Of a DNA stretch of 43,734 bases, positions 6,805-13,609 are shown piece after piece (within the stretch, counting starts at the first letter, position 1; every line of letters starts with the position of its first letter). The translations under genes were made by a program, and so were the position numbers. This DNA comes from Deltaproteobacteria bacterium (GTDB lineage: Bacteria > Desulfobacterota > Syntrophia > Syntrophales > JACQWR01). The DNA is taken from assembly GCA_016209105.1 (NCBI GenBank), contig JACQWR010000008.1, positions 1-43,734 on the forward strand, given 5' to 3'. Below the pieces are notes generated by a model. The model was not told the origin of the DNA. It searched no databases and saw nothing but the letters and a program-made list of their open reading frames with translations.

Positions 6805-8820
6805 ATGACGCTGTTCAGAAGCAGATTGAGAAGGAGATTGCGAAAGGGATGTTCCTGCCACGGGCCTCTTGCCGACGCGTCTTGCGGCGTAAGGAAAGTA
6901 GCGCTCGTGGGCAATCCCAACGTGGGGAAGAGCGTCTTGTTCAACGCGCTGACGGGGACCTACGCGACCGTTTCCAACTATCCTGGCACGTCCGTTGAAG
7001 TTGCCCGGGGAGCGGCGATTATCGGCGGCGTAAGCTTTCAGATCATTGATACGCCGGGGATGTATTCCCTGCTGCCGATCACCGAGGAAGAACGGGTTGC
7101 CCGGCGGATCCTCCTTGAAGATGCTCCGGATGCGGTCATCCACGTGGTTGACGCCAGAAACCTGGAACGCATGCTGCCTATGACCGTGCAGCTTATCGAG
7201 GCCGGGCTGCCGGTGATTCTGGTGGTGAATATCATGGACGAGGCGGAGCGCCTGGGGATAGCGATCAATATCCCGCTGCTCGGGGAGAGGCTCGGAATCC
7301 CGGTGGTGGGGGCGGCTGTTGCCCGAAAGCGCGGGTTGGCGGAAATACAGGGGAAAATATCATGCTACGCAAAGAGAGAACATTCCCTTCCCCGCTACAG
7401 CGCGTGGCTCGAAAATGATATTGCGGAAATAGCGGGGCTCCTGCGGGGGAAGTACGGTCTCTCGACCAAGGCGGTAGCCCTGCTGCTCCTGCAGCGCGAT
7501 CGGGAGATGGGAGACCTGGTGCGGATAGCGGAAGGGGATGGCTTTGCCGCCCTGGAAGCAAAGATCGGAGAAAAGATTTATGCGCGGCGGGAGTCTTTTC
7601 ACCTTGATCTTTCCCTGGAGAGGCGGCGGATCACGGAAAAGATCCTGGAGGGAGTATTCCGCGCCCCCGATGAACGGAAGGTCACCCTGGGAGAAAAACT
7701 TTCCCGCTGGTCGGTGAGACCGCTGACCGGCGTGCCGCTGCTTTGTATTGTCCTGTACTACGGCCTCTATCAGTTTGTGGGTGTTTTCGGCGCCGGGACG
7801 ATTGTTGATTTCCTGGAAGGGACGGTCTTTGAAAAATATTTCAACCCGTGGATTACGGAAATCGTGAGGGGGTTCATCCCCTGGCCGGTATGGCAGGAAC
7901 TCTTCACGGGGGAGTACGGCGTCATCACGCTGGGGCTCCGGTATGCGCTGGGCATTATCCTGCCAATCGTGGCGACGTTTTTTCTCTTTTTCTCCGTACT
8001 GGAAGACAGCGGCTATTTCCCCCGCCTGGCGCTCCTTGTGGATCGGATATTCAAGCGGATCGGACTTACGGGCCGGGCCGTAATCCCCATGGTGCTCGGT
8101 TTCGGCTGCGATACGATGGCGACCATGGTCACCCGTACGCTGGAGACGACACGGGAGAGGATCATTGCAACACTGCTTCTTGCATTGGCCATTCCCTGTT
8201 CCGCGCAGTTGGGCGTCATCCTGGCGCTCCTTTCCCAGGAGCCTCGCGCCCTGCTGATCTGGGGTTTTTGCCTGATACTGGTTTTTCTTCTGGTGGGGTT
8301 GCTGGCAGCGCGGGTGATTCCGGGGGAGACGCCCATGTTCTACATGGAACTCCCCCCCATGCGATTGCCTCAGCTCTCCAACATACTGACCAAGACCTAC
8401 ACCCGTATGCAGTGGTACCTTCTGGAGATATTGCCGCTGTTCATCCTGGCCTCAATCCTCCTCTGGATTGGGAAGATCACGTATTTCTTCGATAAAATGG
8501 CGGTATGGACCGCGCCGGTTATGGCGGCCATCGGTTTGCCCCAGGAGACCGCGGTGGCGTTCATCTTCGGGTTCTTCCGCCGTGACTACGGCGCTGCGGG
8601 CTTGTATGACCTCCAGACCAAGGGACTGCTCAATGCAAGGCAGCTTACGGTGGCCGCGGTCACCCTTACCCTGTTCATCCCCTGCATTGCCCAGTTTCTG
8701 ATCATCAAGAAGGAACGGGGTCTGAAGGTGGCCATGGCCATCGGGATTTTTGTGAGCTTTTTTGCTTTCGGCAGCGGTTACGCGCTCAATAAGATACTGG
8801 CGACAACGGGGCTCCTATGA
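6805..8820 (+). CDS. feoB: Ferrous iron transporter FeoB
   Basis: A 671-residue FeoB that imports Fe(II) across the cytoplasmic membrane. The N-terminal G domain has G1 GNPNVGKS (residues 36-43), the switch region NYPGTSVEV, G3 DTPGMYSL and G4 NIMD. A helical spacer follows, then a C-terminal membrane domain from about residue 315 with two Gate-type repeats, including FGCDTMATMVTRTLE and IPCSAQLGV. Before the G domain there is a short Arg-rich segment and a CSCHG motif, which could bind a metal. A GTG at 6787 is in frame, but the ATG at 6805 has AAGG nine bases before it. There is no separate feoA upstream; the FeoA domain is fused to the regulator at 9603. The stop overlaps the next gene as ATGA. 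Confidence 0.95.
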   Translation: MTLFRSRLRRRLRKGCSCHGPLADASCGVRKVALVGNPNVGKSVLFNALTGTYATVSNYPGTSVEVARGAAIIGGVSFQIIDTPGMYSLLPITEEERVARRILLEDAPDAVIHVVDARNLERMLPMTVQLIEAGLPVILVVNIMDEAERLGIAINIPLLGERLGIPVVGAAVARKRGLAEIQGKISCYAKREHSLPRYSAWLENDIAEIAGLLRGKYGLSTKAVALLLLQRDREMGDLVRIAEGDGFAALEAKIGEKIYARRESFHLDLSLERRRITEKILEGVFRAPDERKVTLGEKLSRWSVRPLTGVPLLCIVLYYGLYQFVGVFGAGTIVDFLEGTVFEKYFNPWITEIVRGFIPWPVWQELFTGEYGVITLGLRYALGIILPIVATFFLFFSVLEDSGYFPRLALLVDRIFKRIGLTGRAVIPMVLGFGCDTMATMVTRTLETTRERIIATLLLALAIPCSAQLGVILALLSQEPRALLIWGFCLILVFLLVGLLAARVIPGETPMFYMELPPMRLPQLSNILTKTYTRMQWYLLEILPLFILASILLWIGKITYFFDKMAVWTAPVMAAIGLPQETAVAFIFGFFRRDYGAAGLYDLQTKGLLNARQLTVAAVTLTLFIPCIAQFLIIKKERGLKVAMAIGIFVSFFAFGSGYALNKILATTGLL

Positions 8821-9056
8821 TACGATGCGGCTTCTGCGGCTACGAATTCAGCGAGGAGGAGGGAATACGGGGGTGCAGGAACTGTCCCCTGGGCAGCGGC
8901 TGCAAAATGGTGAAGTGTCCCCGGTGCAATTATGAAATCCCGCCGGAACCGGAGTGGGTAAAAACGGTGAAAAGATTGTTCCGGAGAATACGGTTTTTCC
9001 CCGGGAGCGGGGAGAGGTTAATAAAAAAAACAGAAAAGGAGGGAGAAGAACAATGA
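8817..9056 (+). CDS. Small Cys-rich zinc-ribbon protein of the feo operon
   Basis: A 79-residue protein coupled to feoB by an ATGA overlap and to the cytochrome gene by another ATGA overlap. It has CGFCG, CRNC, a lone Cys and CPRC, which is enough for a zinc ribbon or rubredoxin-like knuckle or a small iron site. The C-terminal third is strongly basic (KRLFRRIRFF). Feo operons often carry a small third protein (FeoC or Cys-rich FeoB-associated proteins); this position suggests an accessory role, but the sequence is not classical FeoC. Its job, for example redox sensing or FeoB assembly, is inference. Confidence 0.8.
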   Translation: MIRCGFCGYEFSEEEGIRGCRNCPLGSGCKMVKCPRCNYEIPPEPEWVKTVKRLFRRIRFFPGSGERLIKKTEKEGEEQ

Positions 9057-9523
9057 GGAGGATGTTGAAAATTCTTATGGGGCTTGTTTTCTTGACGGTA
9101 TGCGTTGCGGAGGCGGCAGTTGCCGCGGCAAAGGATGAAACGACCTACGAGAAGGACGTTAAAAAGATAATCGCAGAGCGCTGTCTGTCTTGTCATGGCA
9201 GTGATGCTCCGACCATGGAGGCATTTAAGAAAAATGAAGAGGGGTTTAAAAAGGCAAATAAAGGTCCCCGAACGGACACCTACGCAAATCTCATGGTCCT
9301 GGTAAATGGATCGAGTACCGGCGCTCTGATGCGGAGGCTTGACGACGGCAAGAGCAAGAAAGACGGTAAGCCGGGCAACATGTACCGCTACCTGGGCGGG
9401 ACGGAACAGGAAAGAGCGGCGAATCTCAGCGTGTTCAAAAACTGGGTCGGCGGTTGGACCCTGAAAAGGAAAGCGGAAATCACGGGAGATGAACTGAAAG
9501 CCATTAAGGCTTTGGAGAAATAA
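9053..9523 (+). CDS. Exported monohaem c-type cytochrome in the feo operon
   Basis: A 156-residue protein with a Sec signal peptide (basic start MRRMLK, then a hydrophobic stretch ending AEAAVAAA). A single haem-binding CLSCH sits about 20 residues after the predicted cleavage site. The start ATG at 9053 has AGGAGG nearby and overlaps the previous stop (ATGA). After the haem site the chain is rich in Lys, Gly and Asp with no second CxxCH. Being co-transcribed with feoB suggests a periplasmic electron carrier that keeps iron ferrous for FeoB or takes part in iron respiration; this is inference from context. Confidence 0.85.
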   Translation: MRRMLKILMGLVFLTVCVAEAAVAAAKDETTYEKDVKKIIAERCLSCHGSDAPTMEAFKKNEEGFKKANKGPRTDTYANLMVLVNGSSTGALMRRLDDGKSKKDGKPGNMYRYLGGTEQERAANLSVFKNWVGGWTLKRKAEITGDELKAIKALEK

Positions 9524-9534
9524 CGCCAAGAGGG

Positions 9535-9568
9535 ATTTCGTTAAAACACTTGTCCCGTTTATCGGGTT
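9535..9568 (+). repeat. Short dispersed repeat with CCCG-TTTAT-CGGG hairpin, copy 1
   Basis: Thirty-four bases in the 79-base gap before the DtxR-FeoA gene. They recur inverted at 24924-24958, in the leader of murC, with only about four differences. The core is a small hairpin of four base pairs with a TTTAT loop. Confidence 0.65.
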
Positions 9569-9602
9569 CAGCAAATAAAGAATTTTTCATCAGGTCTGAA
9601 TC

Positions 9603-10250
9603 ATGAAACTTTCTGAAAAAGCGGAAGAAATTCTGGAGGCCATGTGGATTGCCGCGGAAGAAGAGGGGCAGGGTTTCGCCGAGATCGAGAAAATCGGCGT
9701 CCCGGCGGATGACCCGGTCTATAAGGAACTCACGGGGCTTGCCTATATTGAGATAAAGGGGGAGCGGGCATATTTCCGGCCGGAAGGGAGAAAGGAAGGG
9801 GAAAAGACCATCCGGCGCCACCGCCTGGCGGAAAGGCTCATGATGGACGTGCTCGACATGCGCGGCGAGAACGGCCACAGCAAGGCGTGCCAGTTCGAGC
9901 ACCTTCTCAACGAGGGCGTGGACACGAAGGTTTGTACCATGCTGAACCATCCCGCCACCTGCCCGCACGGCAGGCGGATTCCCCCCGGGGAATGCTGCTT
10001 GGAGGCGAGGCGGCGCGGCGACTTGGGGGTAGTGCCGCTCACGGAGCTTAAATCAGGCGAGGAAGGGGCGATTGCGTACATACAGACGGGGGATAGCAAG
10101 AAGATGCAGAAACTGGTGGCCATGGGGGTTCTTCCCGGCAACCGCATCCGGCTCCTTCAGACCTTCCCTTCCTATATCTTTCGCGTCGGCTATTCAGAGT
10201 TTGCCGTCGATACCAATATGGCACGCGAGATATTTATCAATCGCCAGTAG
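9603..10250 (+). CDS. DtxR/IdeR-like metalloregulator fused to FeoA domain
   Basis: A 215-residue protein. Residues 1-65 form a DtxR-type winged helix (KLSEKAEEILEAMW). Residues 66-140 carry the dimerisation and metal region (HRLAERLMMDVL, then a Cys-rich CTMLNHPATCPHGRRIPPGECC). The last 70 residues are an SH3-like FeoA domain (MQKLVAMGVLPGNRIRLLQTFPSYIFRVG). It is the last gene of the iron locus, 79 bases after the cytochrome. The FeoA-like domain suggests either iron-dependent repression in the IdeR manner or a direct link to FeoB. The four closely spaced cysteines are more than classical DtxR has and could bind a cluster. Having both Fur and a DtxR protein in one locus points to layered iron control. 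Confidence 0.88.
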   Translation: MKLSEKAEEILEAMWIAAEEEGQGFAEIEKIGVPADDPVYKELTGLAYIEIKGERAYFRPEGRKEGEKTIRRHRLAERLMMDVLDMRGENGHSKACQFEHLLNEGVDTKVCTMLNHPATCPHGRRIPPGECCLEARRRGDLGVVPLTELKSGEEGAIAYIQTGDSKKMQKLVAMGVLPGNRIRLLQTFPSYIFRVGYSEFAVDTNMAREIFINRQ

Positions 10251-10278
10251 CGGCGGCAGCGGGATGCCGCGTGGGTGT

Positions 10279-10848
10279 TTATCGGAGAGTGTCGGCGCCC
10301 CCGGCCTCTTCATTGGCGCCTGCAGATCTTTTCCGGCAGATGATGGCGGACAGCAGCGTGGAAACCGAAGCCACCAGCCGCTGCAGTAGGTCCGTATCCA
10401 TACCCGGACGGTAACGCCCCGGGGAATAATCTCCCAGGTTCAGGCTGCCCGCGATTGCCCCGTTTACGGTCAGGGGGGCGACAGCGAGAGACTTGAGGAA
10501 ATACTTTATGTTCCGGGGCAGGAGCTTGTAAAAAGGATGCAAATCCGTGTTGGCGAGGACAGGGGACAAACTCTGTCCCACGAGCTCTACCAGTATCGCT
10601 TCGTCAATGGAGTTGATCCGATCTTTCAGACACCCTAATTCTTTCGATCGGCCGATAATGCCAGAAAGGGGACCATTCTTGATGATGGAGACCCACACAT
10701 AGGGAATGGCGAATTCTTTTTCAATCTGGACAAGAAGATGTTCAAAGAGATTTTCCGTGGAAGAAATGCCCTCGAGTCTTTTTTCTATTCGCTCAAATTT
10801 GTGGGCAAGAATCTGGTTTTCCTTCAGGGTTTCATTAATTTCATCCAT
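10279..10848 (-). CDS. GAF/DUF484-like protein
   Basis: A 189-residue cytosolic protein. Residues 1-35 form a heptad-rich helix (probable coiled coil) and the rest resembles a GAF-type sensor fold of the DUF484 kind, with VSIIKNGPLSGI and LAVAPLTVNGAIAGSLNLGDYSPGRYRPGMD. The motif GSLNLGDYSPGRY is typical of that family. No output domain is attached. Its start overlaps the end of xthA by eight bases, so the two genes are co-transcribed. The ligand and function are unknown; DUF484 genes elsewhere lie next to recombinase genes, so the link with a DNA repair nuclease fits. Confidence 0.75.
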   Translation of the reverse strand: MDEINETLKENQILAHKFERIEKRLEGISSTENLFEHLLVQIEKEFAIPYVWVSIIKNGPLSGIIGRSKELGCLKDRINSIDEAILVELVGQSLSPVLANTDLHPFYKLLPRNIKYFLKSLAVAPLTVNGAIAGSLNLGDYSPGRYRPGMDTDLLQRLVASVSTLLSAIICRKRSAGANEEAGGADTLR

Positions 10849-11650
10849 CTGATTTTTTCACCCCGTCAAGTGTGAACTCCGCCATCAGCACCGTATGATC
10901 CGAAGGCTTTTCGGTGAATCGCGGGTTCATGTCTATGGAACAGTTCAGCGACCTTTCCGCCAGTTTCTTTGTGGCCAGGATGTGGTCAATTCTCCAGCCC
11001 AATCCCCGTTCGGCGGAACCGGGCATACGGTAATCGAAAAACGTATACTGACCGGCCTGAGCCGGGTGGTGCTTTCGGAAAATATCCTCCAGTCCCCAGG
11101 ACTTTACCTGGGAGAAGGCCTCCCATACCTCGGGCGTGAAACATACGTGGCCCAGCAGTCTCTTGGGGTCGTGCACGTCAATGGATTCCGGCGCCACGTT
11201 CAAGTCGCCGCACCAGAGAAGCGGTTTGTCGGGCGATGCCGTTTTTTTAAGAAACGCCCGGAACCGCCGGAACCACTCCAGCTTGTACGCAAACTGGGGG
11301 CTTTCCCGGTCCCTCCCCTGGGGGACATAGGTGTTCACGACGGTAACGCCGGAAAATACGCCCCGGATCAGGCGTTCTTCATCGGCAGGGCCGCTGTCCG
11401 CAAAGCCAAAGGAGACATCTTCCGGTTTCATGAGGGATGCCGTGGCCACGCCGTTGTATTGCTTTGCGCCCCGGAAAACGACCCCGTATCCGACCTCCGC
11501 AAATTCCGCCACGGGGAATTTGCCGTCGTCAACCTTTGTTTCCTGCATGCACAGGACGTCGGGATGGTTCTCCCGCAACCAGGGGATGACGATGTGGAGG
11601 CGGGAACGGATGGAATTCACGTTGTAGGTAGCGATTCGGAAGAGCCCCAT
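10841..11650 (-). CDS. xthA: Exodeoxyribonuclease III (AP endonuclease)
   Basis: A 269-residue EEP-fold nuclease acting on abasic sites and 3' blocked ends in base excision repair. All catalytic motifs are visible: YNVNSIRSRL near the N-terminus, LCMQETKVDD (metal-binding Glu), TYVPQGRD, WCGDLNVAPESIDVHDP, WRIDHILAT and the terminal SDHTVLM. The ATG at 11648-11650 has AAGGA seven bases upstream and gives the normal family N-terminus; upstream in-frame ATGs add residues with no family match. It is upstream of, and overlaps, the GAF-like gene. Confidence 0.95.
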   Translation of the reverse strand: MGLFRIATYNVNSIRSRLHIVIPWLRENHPDVLCMQETKVDDGKFPVAEFAEVGYGVVFRGAKQYNGVATASLMKPEDVSFGFADSGPADEERLIRGVFSGVTVVNTYVPQGRDRESPQFAYKLEWFRRFRAFLKKTASPDKPLLWCGDLNVAPESIDVHDPKRLLGHVCFTPEVWEAFSQVKSWGLEDIFRKHHPAQAGQYTFFDYRMPGSAERGLGWRIDHILATKKLAERSLNCSIDMNPRFTEKPSDHTVLMAEFTLDGVKKSDG

Positions 11651-11704
11651 CCGACCATCCTTCATCTTTGAGAGAAGTGCCAAATCCCGGTTTCCGCCGC
11701 GCCG

Positions 11705-11990
11705 TCAGCTGGCCGTTATCGCGTTGTACGCGGTCGGGTCGAGGGGCGAGCCGGGGTTTTGCGGCATAGTCGATTTCCTGCCGCGCGATTTTTGTGATTG
11801 CGTTGATCTTCGCCGTAATGAATTTCTCATGTTCATAGGCGTCCTTCCAGGGTTCCGGAACAGACTTCCATTTTGTTTTCAGTTGTTTCACATCCAGGAG
11901 ACGAACAATGCCCCCCCGGTCAATAAGGTGATCGAAAAACTTCATGGCGTGTATCATCTCTTCATGCGCCTGGCACCTCATCACAGTGTG
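11705..11990 (-). pseudogene. Ferritin remnant (truncated and frameshifted)
   Basis: One frame encodes a clear central ferritin block: QAHEEMIHAMKFFDHLIDRGG (11972 downward), then LLDVKQLKTKWKS, then DAYEHEKFITAKINAITKIA and ARQEIDYAA (to 11760). These correspond to the ferroxidase-centre helices B and C with their Glu and His ligands. Helix A is not recognisable upstream. After DYAA the ferritin similarity stops. A plausible C-terminal tail, ending DPTAYNAITAS and a TGA at 11705, lies in another frame. The gene is therefore decayed and no functional iron store is made from it. Its position 1.5 kb from the Fur/Feo/DtxR locus suggests it once belonged to the same iron network. Confidence 0.72.
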
Positions 11991-12349
11991 CCATGCCGTC
12001 GAGGTTCTGCGAGCGAAACCCTGCCTCCGGTTTCGGGCCACTCGGTTCCTGCTGAAGTTAATGGAAAGACGATGTTTTGTCAACGGTAAAGACAACAAAC
12101 AGGGCAGGTAGGCAAGAAATGGACGAGGTCACGCCTGTAAACCCCGCCCTATGGGCGGGAAGTTTCACAAGCAGGGTAAAACCAGTTCGGCAAAACATGC
12201 GCCTTCCCAAATAAAGGATTTAATCTTGATTGATTTTGGCAGGGAGGTATCGTAAAGGAAAGAACCAAAATAACCTGATTGGACAAAATCAACACCATCG
12301 GCTCGGTTTATTGCAGGAGATTCTTCGGGGGCAGGGAAGGGCGGGAGAT
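11991..12349. other. Intergenic region before the lysophospholipid operon
   Basis: No credible gene. The part next to the ferritin remnant may contain its lost 5' end. A GC hairpin is at 12143-12159. The MFS gene has a purine-rich GGGAG before its ATG; no strong promoter pair was recognised. Confidence 0.6.
12143..12159. repeat. Short GC hairpin, REP or IS605-end like
   Basis: A perfect CCCGCCC-TAT-GGGCGGG stem-loop of seven base pairs. Hairpins of this shape occur as REP elements and at the ends of IS200/IS605 elements. No tnpA or tnpB is present, so it is a stand-alone hairpin or relic. There is no T-tract to make it an intrinsic terminator. Confidence 0.5.
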
Positions 12350-13609
12350 ATGACCGGTGCGGGTGAGATCGAAGCGATACGGCTGGCGCACGGCAGGTTC
12401 ACGTGCATGACGACCACCTATTCGCTCGGCGTCTTCAACGACAATTTCTACAAGCAGGCCGCACTGCTCCTGGCGGTGAGCGCCGGTCGCCCGGAGATGC
12501 AGGGCTACGCGCTGGCGATCTTTACCCTCCCTTTTGTCCTCCTGGCCGCCCCGGCCGGCTGGATGGCCGACCGATTCTCCAAACGCACGGTGGTCATCGG
12601 CGCAAAGTGGTGCGAACTTATCGCCATGCTCTTCGGGGCCGTCGGCATCTGTTCCGGAGACTGGCTCCTGATCTTTTCCATGCTGGCCATCATGGGGATC
12701 CAGGCTACTTTTTTCAGTCCCGCCCTGAACGGGTCCATCCCGGAACTCTACCCCGCAGGCTATGTCCCGCGGGCAAACGCGATTCTGCGCATAGCCGTAA
12801 CCTTCGCCATCCTCAGCGGGATCGCGCTGGGCGGTCTTGCCCTCGACATCGGCGGCACGGGTTTTTACGGATTCCCCCAGGGCCGGCTGGCCGTGGCAGG
12901 CGGCGTGATCGCTGTAGCCCTGCTGGGACTCGCCATCAGCACCGGTGTTCCCCGCCGGCCGGCGGCGGACCCCGCCGTGCGATTTCCCTGGAGCGGGCCG
13001 GTGGCGACGTTTTGCAAACTCTGGGCCACGCGCCATGATCCGCTGCTGGCGCTTACGATCGGGGCCAGCGCATTTATCTGGTTCATGGGATCTCTGCAGA
13101 TTCTGCTGATCAATCCCTTGGGCATCCTGCAGTTCGGCCTGAGCAAGACACTGACCAGCTATCTGATCGTGGCGCAAATGGTCGGGATCGGTTTGGGCGG
13201 CCTGCTGGGGAGTTTCATTGCGAACGGGCAGCGCTGGCATCGTCCGCTGGGACCGGCCGCCATTATTTTTTCGCTGCTGATGATTGCTGTGGCGGGCGTG
13301 CCCTATATGCCGCCGACCATGCACCAGTCGGCGCTCTTTATCCTGGTGGCCGCCGTCGGGATATCCGGCGGTGTTTTCCTGATTCCGGTTGAGAGTTTTA
13401 TCCAGATTCGTCCCGCGCCTGAGGAAAAGGGCGCCATTTTGGCGGTGAACAACTTCGTCGTGTTCACGGGCGTCCTGTTGTCCGGCCTGATCTCGAATAT
13501 CTTTAACGCGCTGTGCGCCCCCACGCTCGGTTTCGGTCTGGCCGGCGCGCTTTCGCTTGCCGTGAGCGGATGGTTCCATATCATGTATAAACAAAAAGGG
13601 GATGTATGA
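12350..13609 (+). CDS. lplT: LplT-like lysophospholipid transporter (MFS)
   Basis: A 419-residue major facilitator protein with about 12 hydrophobic helices. It contains the LplT-type N-terminal signature LGVFNDNFYKQAALLL and the MFS loop GWMADRFSKRTVVIGAKW. LplT flips lysophospholipids from the outer to the inner leaflet of the cytoplasmic membrane so that Aas can re-acylate them. The next gene encodes an Aas-like enzyme and overlaps this one as ATGA, which supports the assignment. The ATG at 12350 is preferred over upstream starts because of the GGGAG just before it and because upstream residues do not resemble the family. Substrate is inferred from family and neighbour. Confidence 0.85.
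   Translation: MTGAGEIEAIRLAHGRFTCMTTTYSLGVFNDNFYKQAALLLAVSAGRPEMQGYALAIFTLPFVLLAAPAGWMADRFSKRTVVIGAKWCELIAMLFGAVGICSGDWLLIFSMLAIMGIQATFFSPALNGSIPELYPAGYVPRANAILRIAVTFAILSGIALGGLALDIGGTGFYGFPQGRLAVAGGVIAVALLGLAISTGVPRRPAADPAVRFPWSGPVATFCKLWATRHDPLLALTIGASAFIWFMGSLQILLINPLGILQFGLSKTLTSYLIVAQMVGIGLGGLLGSFIANGQRWHRPLGPAAIIFSLLMIAVAGVPYMPPTMHQSALFILVAAVGISGGVFLIPVESFIQIRPAPEEKGAILAVNNFVVFTGVLLSGLISNIFNALCAPTLGFGLAGALSLAVSGWFHIMYKQKGDV

Noticed and set aside
10251..10278. Terminator after the DtxR-FeoA gene
   Set aside because: A GCGGC/GCCGC pairing is possible, but the stem is short and no T-tract follows.
12143..12159. IS200/IS605 element
   Set aside because: Only a hairpin of the right shape is present; no transposase or guide-RNA-like region adjoins it.
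12308..13594. A 428-codon open frame on the minus strand opposite the MFS gene
   Set aside because: It is a GC-driven antisense shadow of a clear 12-helix transporter; its translation is low-complexity, full of Arg, Gln and His, and matches nothing.
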